Notes under the pieces: model-generated
What the model was told of the DNA's origin: nothing
Database searches by the model: none
What the model saw: the letters and a program-made list of their open reading frames with translations, nothing else
Made by a program: the position numbers and the translations under genes
Shown: in pieces, positions 38,515 to 45,748 of the stretch
Numbering within the stretch: position 1 is the stretch's first letter
How the letters are laid out: each line of letters opens with the position of its first letter
Source of the DNA: Pelomonas baiyunensis
GTDB taxonomy: Bacteria; Pseudomonadota; Gammaproteobacteria; Burkholderiales; Burkholderiaceae_C
NCBI RefSeq assembly: GCF_043555935.1
Contig: NZ_JBIGIB010000003.1
Span: forward strand, 62,001-126,000
Reading direction: 5' to 3'
DNA length: 64,000 nucleotides

Positions 38515-39627
38515 ATGTCTTTGTCCGTGTTGCACTGCGCCTCGGCCGGCTTCGAGTCGGCCTGCCGCATCCCCGCCCTGCCCGCCTCGCACCGCAGCCA
38601 TGGCCTGCATGGCCACAGCTATTTCGCCACGGTGCGCACGGCGCTGCCGGCGGGTTGGGCGCCCTCCATCGGCAGTTTTGCCGGCGGTGAAGTGGAAGCG
38701 CTGCGCGCCCGCATGGCTGCCACCGTCGCCCCGCTGGACCACGCGCTGCTGAACGACCACCTTTCGGAACCCACCGACGAAAACCTCGCCCGCTGGGTGC
38801 GCAGCCGGCTCAATGCCGACGTGCCGGGCATCGTGCAGGTGGGCGTGCAAAGCACCACCCACAGCGGGGTGGACCTGGACTGCGCCGGCCATGCCCACGT
38901 GTGGCGCCGCTACCGCTTCCAGGCCGCACACCAGCTGCCCAACGTGCCGGCCGGCCACCAGTGCGGCCGCATGCACGGCCATGGCTTCGAAGTGATCCTG
39001 CACGCGAATGCCGACCTGGGCGAGCGCGACCTGTCCATCGACTACGACCACCTCGACGAGGTCTGGGCGCCGCTGCACTTCGAACTGAACTACCGCTGCC
39101 TGAACGACATCGCCGGGCTGCAGAACCCCACCAGCGAGAACATCTCGGCCTGGCTGTGGGCGCGGCTGAAGCCGCAGCTGCCGGAACTCAGCTGGGTGAC
39201 GGTGTACGAAACCGGGTCGAGCGGCGCCAACTTCAACGGCAGCAGCTACCGCATCTGGAAAGAGATGACGCTGGACAGCGCCGTTCGCATGAAGCACGCC
39301 CCGAGCGGCCACCCGCTGGCCGGCACGCACGGCCACACCTTCACCTTGAGGTTGCACCTGGCTGCGCCGCTGGACCAGGTGATGGGCTGGACCGTGGACT
39401 TCGGCGATGTGAAGGCGCTGTTCAACCCGATCTTCAAACGGCTGGACCACCACCCGCTGTACGAGATTGCCAACTTGCCCGATGGCAATGCGGCGTCGAT
39501 TGCCGCCTGGGTGCTGCGCGAGGGCGGCAGCGTGCTGCCGCAGATCGACCGCGTGGACCTGTACGAAACCCGCGGCTCGGGCGCCATCGTGAGCCGGGCT
39601 GACTCTGAAGAATTGATTCCGGTATGA
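38515..39627 (+). CDS. queD: Triple-domain 6-carboxytetrahydropterin synthase (QueD) fusion
   Basis: 370 residues made of three tandem QueD/6-pyruvoyl-tetrahydropterin-synthase folds (about 1-125, 126-245 and 248-366); normal QueD is about 120 residues. Domain 2 keeps the zinc ligands His139, His154, His156 and the catalytic Cys150 (GHQCGRMHGH) but has Asn-Tyr (192-193) where Asp-His is expected. Domains 1 and 3 lost the first zinc His (Cys17, Val257) and the Cys (Ser28, Leu268) but keep Asp-His (75-76; 311-312). The anchoring Glu is present in domains 2 and 3 (Glu232, Glu351) and is Ser113 in domain 1. It feeds queE just downstream in queuosine synthesis. GACAAT lies 6 bases before ATG 38515. 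Confidence 0.92.
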   Translation: MSLSVLHCASAGFESACRIPALPASHRSHGLHGHSYFATVRTALPAGWAPSIGSFAGGEVEALRARMAATVAPLDHALLNDHLSEPTDENLARWVRSRLNADVPGIVQVGVQSTTHSGVDLDCAGHAHVWRRYRFQAAHQLPNVPAGHQCGRMHGHGFEVILHANADLGERDLSIDYDHLDEVWAPLHFELNYRCLNDIAGLQNPTSENISAWLWARLKPQLPELSWVTVYETGSSGANFNGSSYRIWKEMTLDSAVRMKHAPSGHPLAGTHGHTFTLRLHLAAPLDQVMGWTVDFGDVKALFNPIFKRLDHHPLYEIANLPDGNAASIAAWVLREGGSVLPQIDRVDLYETRGSGAIVSRADSEELIPV

Positions 39628-39637
39628 CACGCGATTT

Positions 39638-39714
39638 GAGCGCCGGGCCGCCCCAAGCCAAAGCGCGATCCCCCCTGGGGATCGGCCGGCGTAACCGACG
39701 GACGAGGGGCTGAC
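39638..39714 (+). repeat. Interspersed repeat, copy A (hairpin), directly before queE
   Basis: A 22-bp core (GAGCGCCGGG...CCAAGCC) identical to those at 54049 and 63082, then a hairpin GATCCCC-CCT-GGGGATC and a tail CGGACGAGGGGCT that forms the ribosome binding region of queE. Confidence 0.75.
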
Positions 39715-40347
39715 ATGTACAGCGTCAAAGAACTCTTCTACACGCTGCAAGGCGAAGGCGCCCAGGCCGGCCGCGCGGCGGTGTTCTGCCGTTTCACCGG
39801 CTGCAACCTGTGGAGCGGCCGCGAGCAGGACCGCGCGACCGCCGTCTGCACCTTCTGCGACACCGACTTCGTGGGCACCGATGGCGAGGGCGGCGGCAAG
39901 TTCGCCACCGCCGAGGCCCTGGCCGACACGATTGCCAAGGCCTGGCCCGACAGCCAGGGCGGGAAGCGCTACGTGGTGTGCACCGGCGGCGAGCCGCTGC
40001 TGCAGCTGGACACGCCGCTGATCGACGCGCTGCACGCGCGCGGCTTCGAGGTGGCGGTGGAAACCAACGGCACGCAGCCCGCACCGCCGGGGCTGGACTG
40101 GATCTGCGTCAGCCCCAAGGCCGACGCCGAGCTGGTGCTGACCTCCGGCCACGAGCTGAAGCTGGTGTACCCGCAGCCGCTGGCGCAGCCGGAGCGCTTC
40201 GCCGGGCTCGACTTCCAGCATTTCTTCCTGCAGCCCATGGACTCGGTGCTGCAGCGCGACCACACCAAGGCCGCGGTGGCTTACTGCATGGCCCACCCGC
40301 AGTGGCGCCTGTCGGTGCAGATGCACAAGGTGGTGGGCATCGCCTGA
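39715..40347 (+). CDS. queE: 7-carboxy-7-deazaguanine synthase QueE (radical SAM)
   Basis: 210 residues. The cluster cysteines Cys30, Cys45 and Cys48 are arranged CX14CX2C (CNLWSG...VCTFCDTDF), the arrangement known from Burkholderia QueE and different from the usual radical SAM CX3CX2C. TLQGEGAQAG and VCTGGEPLLQ are substrate and SAM (GGE) motifs. It converts the QueD product to 7-carboxy-7-deazaguanine, the third step to preQ0/queuosine. The RBS GAGGGG lies inside the interspersed repeat upstream. queC and queF are not in the window. Confidence 0.95.
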   Translation: MYSVKELFYTLQGEGAQAGRAAVFCRFTGCNLWSGREQDRATAVCTFCDTDFVGTDGEGGGKFATAEALADTIAKAWPDSQGGKRYVVCTGGEPLLQLDTPLIDALHARGFEVAVETNGTQPAPPGLDWICVSPKADAELVLTSGHELKLVYPQPLAQPERFAGLDFQHFFLQPMDSVLQRDHTKAAVAYCMAHPQWRLSVQMHKVVGIA

Positions 40348-40384
40348 GGCCCGGGGCGGCCGAGCGCCGCCCGCTCACGCACGG

Positions 40385-40915
40385 TCAGAGGCAGTCCCAG
40401 CCCAGGCGCACCGTGCCGCAGTGGCGGCACACGAACTTGTAGAACGCGTTGTCGCCCGCGGGCTCGTAGTCGCGCGTGGCGGCGGCCCATTGCTTGTCGG
40501 TCTTGCCGTAGCGCTGGCACCAGTCGGCGCGCACGGCGTCGCTCGCGTCTTCGATGTCCTCCTCGCACGCGTCACCGTGGAACTCGCAGGCATCGTCACA
40601 GTGCGACAGCCACACCTCCTGCTCCCAGCAGGAGTAGCCCGGCGTGCGCTGGCTGACCTCTTCGATCACCGCCGCCGGCACACCTGCGGCTTGCAGCGGT
40701 GCGGGGTCGGAAAAGCTGGCGCCCAGCTTGGCGTGGGCCGATCCGTCGGCAATGCACCAGGGGCAGAGCTTTTCGTCCAGGTCTTGCGTAGCGTAGACCG
40801 GCTGCACGTAGACATGGCTGCGCGTCTGGCCACAGCAGATGCACTGGAGGCTTCGGGGCTCGACGGCGCCGGTGGCCAGCGGATCGGGGTGGTAGCGGAA
40901 GAAGGGGAGTTCCAT
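40385..40915 (-). CDS. cbrC: CbrC family (UPF0167) protein
   Basis: 176 residues with three CxxC pairs (CICC near residue 21, CPWC and CRHC near the end) that probably bind zinc. The opening ELPFFRYHPDPLATG and PWCIADGSAHAKLGASF are characteristic of UPF0167/CbrC, a protein connected with colicin E2 tolerance in Escherichia coli. Molecular role unknown. I chose ATG 40915, which matches the family start; longer in-frame starts add unrelated residues. Confidence 0.82.
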   Translation of the reverse strand: MELPFFRYHPDPLATGAVEPRSLQCICCGQTRSHVYVQPVYATQDLDEKLCPWCIADGSAHAKLGASFSDPAPLQAAGVPAAVIEEVSQRTPGYSCWEQEVWLSHCDDACEFHGDACEEDIEDASDAVRADWCQRYGKTDKQWAAATRDYEPAGDNAFYKFVCRHCGTVRLGWDCL

Positions 40916-40951
40916 GCGCCGCACGCTACCAGAGTGGTGCCGCCATGAAAA

Positions 40952-40973
40952 AAGGGCTGGTTGCCCAGCCCTT
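40952..40973 (-). terminator. Rho-independent terminator
   Basis: AAGGGCTGG and CCAGCCCTT form a perfect 9-bp stem with a TTGC/GCAA loop; on the minus strand it is followed by six T. It ends the transcript of the PEP-CTERM gene at 41018-41587. Confidence 0.88.
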
Positions 40974-41017
40974 CGGAATGCGACGCGCCGTGGGGCGCAT
41001 GGCACGCGTGAATGCGC

Positions 41018-41587
41018 TCAAGCGCGACGGCGACGGGCCACGAAACCCACCACGCCCAGGCCGGCAGCCATGAAAGCCAGCGTGCTGGGCTCCGGCACCG
41101 GCGCGGCGGTGCCGGAGAAGGACACCTCGCCCACCGAGTACGAACCGTCACCCGCCAACGACTGCAAGCGAACGTACTGATAAGCCAGTTGCGTCGGCGC
41201 AAAGCTGACCGGCATGGTCACCTGACCCCAACCCACGTTGACGCCGGCCGGTTGGTCTGCGTATCCCGTCACCGTGACCAGTTGAGCGAAGTTGACCCCA
41301 TCGGTGGACACCGAGAAGCGGTAGAAGTCATTCCAATCTGCCGTCAGGGACAGCGCGGACAGGCGGTAGGCCTGATCCAGCTTGAACGTCAGTGCACCAG
41401 CGCCGGTCCAGAACGCCGAGTTGGTGTCCCATTGCGTGCCATTGGTCGGCACGAAACCATCCGCAGCCGCCGCCACGTTGGTGACCGAGGCGGTGCCGGT
41501 GACCTGCACCACTTGCGGTGCGGCCTGGGCGGCGGCGGCCACGCCGAACACCGCAGCAGCGATCAGGGTTTTGGGCAAAACACGCAT
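41018..41587 (-). CDS. PEP-CTERM sorting-domain protein (discoidin-like)
   Basis: 189 residues: signal peptide (MRVLPKTLIAAAVFGVAAAAQA), a beta-sandwich body resembling F5/8 type C domains (FSVSTDGVNFAQL and YQYVRLQSLAGDGSYSVGEV), and a C-terminal PEP-CTERM tail (VPEPSTLAFMAAGLG, hydrophobic helix, VARRRRA) for recognition by an exosortase, which is not encoded here. It is probably processed and released or attached to the exopolysaccharide/cell surface. A 16-bp motif upstream (41654) is shared with the other PEP-CTERM gene. Confidence 0.9.
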   Translation of the reverse strand: MRVLPKTLIAAAVFGVAAAAQAAPQVVQVTGTASVTNVAAAADGFVPTNGTQWDTNSAFWTGAGALTFKLDQAYRLSALSLTADWNDFYRFSVSTDGVNFAQLVTVTGYADQPAGVNVGWGQVTMPVSFAPTQLAYQYVRLQSLAGDGSYSVGEVSFSGTAAPVPEPSTLAFMAAGLGVVGFVARRRRA

Positions 41588-41653
41588 GGGGAACTTCCTT
41601 GCAACAGCAACAACACCTGGATTCTGCGGAGCAACGTGCCTGCGGGTTGTCCC

Positions 41654-41669
41654 GTGAATCGGGCACGAC
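41654..41669 (-). promoter_or_regulatory. Shared motif GTGAATCGGGCACGAC upstream of PEP-CTERM gene 1
   Basis: This 16-mer differs at 2 positions from one upstream of the second PEP-CTERM gene (46571). It sits 67 bases before the start codon. Possible common regulatory site. Confidence 0.45.
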
Positions 41670-41723
41670 TCCCCAGTTCGAAGCCCGTTCGACGGCCCAT
41701 TCGTAACGCCCAGATACAAAAAA

Positions 41724-41741
41724 GGGAGCCCGAAGGCTCCC
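41724..41741 (-). terminator. Rho-independent terminator of the GDSL-OmpW operon
   Basis: GGGAGCC-CGAA-GGCTCCC, a 7-bp stem with a tetraloop, followed on the minus strand by six T. It lies 22 bases after the ompW stop. Confidence 0.88.
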
Positions 41742-41763
41742 TGAGATCAAACGTAGGGCGCGC

Positions 41764-42432
41764 TCAGAAGCGATAGCCGACGCCGAACTTGATGGACACC
41801 GGGTCCAGCGTGGTTTCCACGGTTTGGCCGGTGGACAGGCTGCCGGTGGTCTTGATGAAGGTCTTGGTGACCGACAGGCTGGCAGACCAGTCCTTGGTGA
41901 CGTTGACCGCCGTGCCCAGCTCCATGGTGGCGCCCAGGCGGCTCTTCATGGACAGCGTGGTGGGGTTGCTGGGCGTGCCGCCGGTGATGCCCGACAGCAG
42001 CGCCGTGGCGCGCGGCTTGTAGAAGTAGCCGTAGGTCAGGCCCGCGCCCACGAACGGGCGGATGGTGCTGTTGGCTTCACCGAAGCGGTACTGGGCCAGC
42101 AGCGTGGCCGGCAGCGACTTGACCGTGCCCAGCTTGCCCACGCCTTCGATGGCGCCGGCGCCGACCACGTCGTGCTTGAACGGCAGCGAGATCGGCAGGT
42201 CGATGCTGATGTTGTCGGTCCAGTAGTAGGTGATGCCGCCGACGAAGGACGAGGCCTTCTTCACATCGACCTTGGTGCCGGGCAGGCTGGGGGTGGTCAG
42301 GTCACCGCTCTCGACGTGCGGGCTGATCTGGGCCGCGCCGCCGTACACGACGATGCTGCCCGCCGATTGGGCGAAGGCGCTGCCGGCCGACAACGCAGCG
42401 GCCAGGGCACCGAGGAGGAACTTGGTTTTCAT
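41764..42432 (-). CDS. ompW: OmpW-family outer membrane protein
   Basis: 222 residues with a signal peptide (MKTKFLLGALAAALSAGSAFA-QS) and alternating beta strands of an eight-stranded barrel. ASSFVGGITYYWTDNISIDL, LPATLLAQYRFGE and RPFVGAGLTYGYFY are OmpW landmarks, and the protein ends in Phe (GVGYRF), the outer-membrane targeting residue. OmpW forms a hydrophobic channel for small molecules. It follows the GDSL esterase by 30 bp with its own RBS (GGAG), so both are likely one operon; perhaps uptake of lipolytic products. Confidence 0.9.
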   Translation of the reverse strand: MKTKFLLGALAAALSAGSAFAQSAGSIVVYGGAAQISPHVESGDLTTPSLPGTKVDVKKASSFVGGITYYWTDNISIDLPISLPFKHDVVGAGAIEGVGKLGTVKSLPATLLAQYRFGEANSTIRPFVGAGLTYGYFYKPRATALLSGITGGTPSNPTTLSMKSRLGATMELGTAVNVTKDWSASLSVTKTFIKTTGSLSTGQTVETTLDPVSIKFGVGYRF

Positions 42433-42462
42433 GGGGTTCTCCGAATGAGGTGAGGTCGCGGC

Positions 42463-43632
42463 TTACAGCCAGCCCTTGGTGGCCAGGGACTTGCCAATCA
42501 GTTGCTGCAGCAGCTGGTGGGCGTACGGCGTGGGGTGGAAGCCGTCGGAGAAGGCGTAGCTCTTCCACCAGTCGGCACCGGTGGTGCCGGTCTGGGGCGC
42601 CGCCGACAGGGCGGTGGAGGTGCAGGTCGGGAAGGTGTAGGTCGGCAGGCCGTCGCTGCCCAAGCCAGTGATCGGGCAGGCCGGGGTCTTGACGTTGGTC
42701 AGGCCGTACTGGGCGGGGGTGTTGAACTGGTCTTGGAAGGACTTGTAGAAGTCGATCAGCGCCACGCGGTCGTCGCTGGCCACCTTGGTGGCCAGTTGCG
42801 TGTTGAAGGCCGTGATCCAGGCCTGGAACAACGCTTGCGCCTGAGCGCGGGCGGCCACGCCATTGGCACCACCGCCGTTGGCGGCGGCCACGCTGTCCAG
42901 CACCGTCTGGAAGCGCGGGGTGAGCGTGATGTCGGGCATGTTCATGATCACCACGTGCGTGGCGCCCTTGTCCAGCACGCTGGTCTTGATCTGGCCGTAG
43001 AACTTGTCGGCCAGGGCCGTCATGTAGGCGCCGCCGATTTGACCGGTGGTGGCGGCACCGCCCGCCAGGGCCGTGCCGATTTGCGTGGGCGTCAGCAGCT
43101 GAGCCAGCAGGCCGCTGTACGAAGCGGCCTTGTCGCGCGGGATGGTCAGGTAAGCACCGACCAGGTCAGCCGCGTCATTGCCACCGCCGTCGATGATGAC
43201 TAGGTCGGTCGCGCTGTACGCGCCCACCGAGGCGTAGGTGGCCATCTGCACGCCCACGTTCAGCGGGTTCACGGGGCTGGCACCGGCGCCGGTGTAGATG
43301 ATGCGGCCGCCACCGATGGCGAAGTTCGTGCACCCGGTCTTGGCCGTGTTGGCCACGAAGGTGGTGCCGGTGAAGGCGTAGAAGTTGCACAGCGTCGCGC
43401 CATAGGCGGACGCCACCCGTTCCACGTAAATCGGGTTCTCGGCGCCTTGCACCGTGAACTTGAAGCCGAAGGTGCCGCTGTCTTGCAACGAGTCACCGAA
43501 GACCTTGACCGACGAAATCTTGATCGCCGGGGTCGTGTCGGCCGTGGCACCACCGCCGCCGCAACCTGCCACCAGCAGGCTGCCCAACATCACCGCCGTA
43601 GCGGTGGCGATCCGGGTGAGGAAGGGTTTCAT
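42463..43632 (-). CDS. SGNH/GDSL lipase-esterase lipoprotein
   Basis: 389 residues. Lipoprotein signal with lipobox LVAGC (Cys24), followed by a glycine stretch. The SGNH blocks are present: FGDSLQDSG (nucleophile Ser), NFAIGGG, IDGGGND (block III Asn) and SDGFHPTPYAH (catalytic Asp-x-x-His). Most similar in architecture to secreted or surface phospholipase/esterases of the GDSL family. It is first in an operon with ompW. A palindromic operator lies 74 bases upstream. Confidence 0.9.
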   Translation of the reverse strand: MKPFLTRIATATAVMLGSLLVAGCGGGGATADTTPAIKISSVKVFGDSLQDSGTFGFKFTVQGAENPIYVERVASAYGATLCNFYAFTGTTFVANTAKTGCTNFAIGGGRIIYTGAGASPVNPLNVGVQMATYASVGAYSATDLVIIDGGGNDAADLVGAYLTIPRDKAASYSGLLAQLLTPTQIGTALAGGAATTGQIGGAYMTALADKFYGQIKTSVLDKGATHVVIMNMPDITLTPRFQTVLDSVAAANGGGANGVAARAQAQALFQAWITAFNTQLATKVASDDRVALIDFYKSFQDQFNTPAQYGLTNVKTPACPITGLGSDGLPTYTFPTCTSTALSAAPQTGTTGADWWKSYAFSDGFHPTPYAHQLLQQLIGKSLATKGWL

Positions 43633-43705
43633 GTTCGTCTCCTGCGCGACACCACTGCACGTGTCACATGAGTTTTGAGGACGGCCACTCTAGCCGTTGC
43701 TTTTT

Positions 43706-43719
43706 CGAACGGTCGTTCG
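43706..43719. promoter_or_regulatory. Palindromic operator CGAACGGTCGTTCG
   Basis: A perfect 6-bp inverted repeat with a 2-bp spacer, flanked by runs of T, 74 bp upstream of the GDSL esterase start. The size and symmetry resemble TetR-family operators. No TetR gene is in the window. Confidence 0.5.
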
Positions 43720-43818
43720 TTTTTTCCCCGAGTGTGCGTAAAGAAACAACATTGCAAGGCGGCTGAAGGCCGGGCACCAACACGGTGCAGATTCGCGGCC
43801 AAGGCCGGTTGGCAAGCC

Positions 43819-43974
43819 TGTGGATGACGCTGGAACAACTCCCTAGATATCCACAGCGCTGAGGGGTTCCCGGAAGTTGTGCCCAAAACCGCATGAAGTC
43901 GTCCCGGGGGTGGCGCACAAGCTTGTGCGAAACCCAAGTCATTGAAAAATTTTGACTTTTCGTAGTTATCCACA
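43819..43974. promoter_or_regulatory. Cluster of DnaA-box-like sites in the largest intergenic region
   Basis: The 417-bp gap 43633-44049, unusually AT-rich here, holds TTATCCACA (43966-43974, perfect DnaA box), ATATCCACA (43847-43855) and TGTGGATGA (43819-43827, reverse), each of the latter one mismatch away. No gene is seen in the gap. It may regulate the dCTPase-like gene downstream. Confidence 0.45.
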
Positions 43975-44049
43975 GCGAAGGCGGCCCTCTACTACGACCA
44001 CCACTTTGATTTCTTGAATACTGTTTGGAATACGTTGGACACTTTTTCC

Positions 44050-44367
44050 ATGAACATTCCTGCGCTCCAGCGCCGCTTGCGCCAGTTCGCTGCCGACCGT
44101 GACTGGCAGCCCTACCAGACCCCCAAGAACCTCGCCATGGCCATGACCGTGGAAGCAGCGGAGCTGCTGGAGATCTTTCAGTGGCTCACGCCGGAGCAGT
44201 CGATGCAGCTCGACGACGCGCAGCGCACGCATCTGGGCGAAGAGTTGTCGGACGTGCTGCTGTACCTGTTGCAGATCGCCGACCACAGTGGCGTGGACCT
44301 GGATGCCGCGGTCGAGCGCAAGCTCGCGATGAACGCTGTCAAGCACCCACCGCTGAAGAGGTCTTGA
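44050..44367 (+). CDS. MazG-like nucleotide pyrophosphohydrolase (dCTPase/RS21-C6 type)
   Basis: 105 residues, four-helix all-alpha NTP pyrophosphatase. The metal-binding acidic pattern EAAELLEIFQW and EELSDVLLYLLQIAD matches the RS21-C6/dCTPase branch of the MazG superfamily. It should hydrolyse dCTP or modified deoxynucleotides to monophosphates, cleaning the nucleotide pool. ATG 44050 is preferred to an upstream TTG because it gives the family length. Its stop overlaps the start of the exonuclease gene (TGATG), so the two are coupled. Confidence 0.9.
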   Translation: MNIPALQRRLRQFAADRDWQPYQTPKNLAMAMTVEAAELLEIFQWLTPEQSMQLDDAQRTHLGEELSDVLLYLLQIADHSGVDLDAAVERKLAMNAVKHPPLKRS

Positions 44368-45014
44368 TGGAAACCGTGGCCGTCATCGACTTCGAGACCA
44401 CGGGTCTGGGGCCCACCAGCGGCGGCCGTGCCACCGAAGTGGCCGCGGTGCTCGTGCGTGAGGGGCAGGTGGTGGATGCCTGGAGCAGCCTGATGAACAG
44501 CGGCGCGTGGGTGCCGCCGCAAATCCAGGCCTTGACCGGCATCACCAACGCGATGCTGGAACGTGCACCGCCTTCGGCCACCGTCATGCAGGAACTCGCG
44601 CGCTTCACCGCGGGCTGTCCGCTGGTCGCGCACAACGCGGCTTTTGATCGGGGCTTCTGGGAGGCTGAGATGCGCCAGGCCGGTCAGGCCCCGGACCCCG
44701 CCCACCAGTTCGCGTGCACGGTGCTGCTGTCACGGCGCCTGTGGCCGGAAGCGCGCAGCCATGGCCTGGGCGCGATGGTGCAGTTCCACGGCCTCACGCT
44801 GGAGGGCCGCGCCCACCGGGCCCTGGCCGATGCGCGTGTCACGGCGGGCTTGTGGCTCAAGGTGCAGGCCGAGGTGCAACAGCGCTTTGCGATGGACCTC
44901 GGTGCCCGCGCGGCAGACCACGCCTTGCTGGCGCACCTGCAGCGCACGCCGCTGCGGCAACTGCGGCGCGGCCTGGTGGAGCATGTGCGGTCACGGCCTT
45001 CGATGAACGCTTGA
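44367..45014 (+). CDS. DnaQ-like 3'-5' exonuclease (DEDDh)
   Basis: 215 residues. Exo I VIDFETTG (Asp8, Glu10), Exo II AHNAAFDRGF and Exo III HRALADARVTAGLW supply the DEDDh residues of a proofreading-type exonuclease related to the epsilon subunit of DNA polymerase III. The C-terminal 50 residues are helical and basic. Coupled to the pyrophosphohydrolase gene by one-base overlap, suggesting a joint DNA/nucleotide-quality role. It is shorter and different from a typical dnaQ, so may act independently of the polymerase. Confidence 0.9.
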   Translation: METVAVIDFETTGLGPTSGGRATEVAAVLVREGQVVDAWSSLMNSGAWVPPQIQALTGITNAMLERAPPSATVMQELARFTAGCPLVAHNAAFDRGFWEAEMRQAGQAPDPAHQFACTVLLSRRLWPEARSHGLGAMVQFHGLTLEGRAHRALADARVTAGLWLKVQAEVQQRFAMDLGARAADHALLAHLQRTPLRQLRRGLVEHVRSRPSMNA

Positions 45015-45153
45015 ACGACGACCGCGTCAACGCGTTCGAGGTGCGTCAGCGCGCCAAGCAGTTCGCCGATAAAAATTTCTGTCAAGACCCGGCTTTGTTG
45101 CAATCGCCAAGGACAATCGCGCCCTTTCGTCCCGTGCTATTGCTAAGAGTTCC

Positions 45154-45672
45154 ATGTCCGTGATCCAGGTTCGCCCCGCCACCCTGCGCGATGCCAAGGC
45201 CATCGCCGAGATTCATGTCGCTGCCAGCCAGGATGCCTACAAGGCCTTGCTGCCCGCGGCGGCGTTGGACGCGATGTCGGTGCAAAAGCGCCAAGCCTTC
45301 TGGCGTGAAGCCATCGACCTGTGCGAGCCGCAAGTCATCGTGGCCCACCTCGACAACAAGATCATGGGCTTCGCCGGCTTCGACCGCTCGCGCGACAAAG
45401 GCACGCCCGCCACCACCGGTGAAGTCTGGGCGCTGTTCGCCAGCCCCGAGCACTGGGACAAGGGCGTGGGCTTGGCGCTGTGGGATGCCACGCGCGACGG
45501 CCTGCAGGAAGAAGGCTGCACCAAGGCCACGCTGTGGTGCTACCTGCGCAACGAACGCGCGCTGCGCTTCTTCGAACTCGCCGGCTTCAAGCGAGAGCTG
45601 GGCAGCGCCCGCACGACGGAAGTCGGCGGCTCGCGCATCGAAGAAATCCGCCTGCACCGCTCGCTGGTCTGA
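45154..45672 (+). CDS. GNAT-family N-acetyltransferase
   Basis: 172 residues with IRPATLRDAKAIAEIHVAA-type start, VWALFASPEHWDKGVGLALWDA (acetyl-CoA pyrophosphate loop, degenerate R/Q-x-x-G-x-G/A) and CYLRNERALRFFELAGFKREL near the C-terminus. It transfers an acetyl group to an amine of a small molecule or protein; substrate unknown. It ends before a strong bidirectional terminator. Confidence 0.88.
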   Translation: MSVIQVRPATLRDAKAIAEIHVAASQDAYKALLPAAALDAMSVQKRQAFWREAIDLCEPQVIVAHLDNKIMGFAGFDRSRDKGTPATTGEVWALFASPEHWDKGVGLALWDATRDGLQEEGCTKATLWCYLRNERALRFFELAGFKRELGSARTTEVGGSRIEEIRLHRSLV

Positions 45673-45704
45673 GACGGCCGCCTCGGCAGCGCCGAGGCAT
45701 GAAA

Positions 45705-45726
45705 AAAGCGCCCTGCGGGGCGCTTT
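45705..45726. terminator. Bidirectional rho-independent terminator
   Basis: AAAGCGCCC-TGCG-GGGCGCTTT, 9-bp stem, between the convergent acetyltransferase and PEP-CTERM genes. The A run on its left gives a U tract for the minus-strand transcript. A second hairpin GCCTCGG...CCGAGGC lies just to the left. Confidence 0.85.
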
Positions 45727-45748
45727 GTCGTTCTGAGTGCAACGCTGA

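Noticed and set aside
41588..41720. Sigma-54 promoter upstream of the first PEP-CTERM gene, as reported for some PEP-CTERM genes
   Set aside because: TTGCAA is present but no GG at the required 10-base distance from the GC.
43633..44049. Replication origin
   Set aside because: Three DnaA-box-like sites only; no dnaA, dnaN, parAB, repeats of 13-mers or AT-rich unwinding element nearby.
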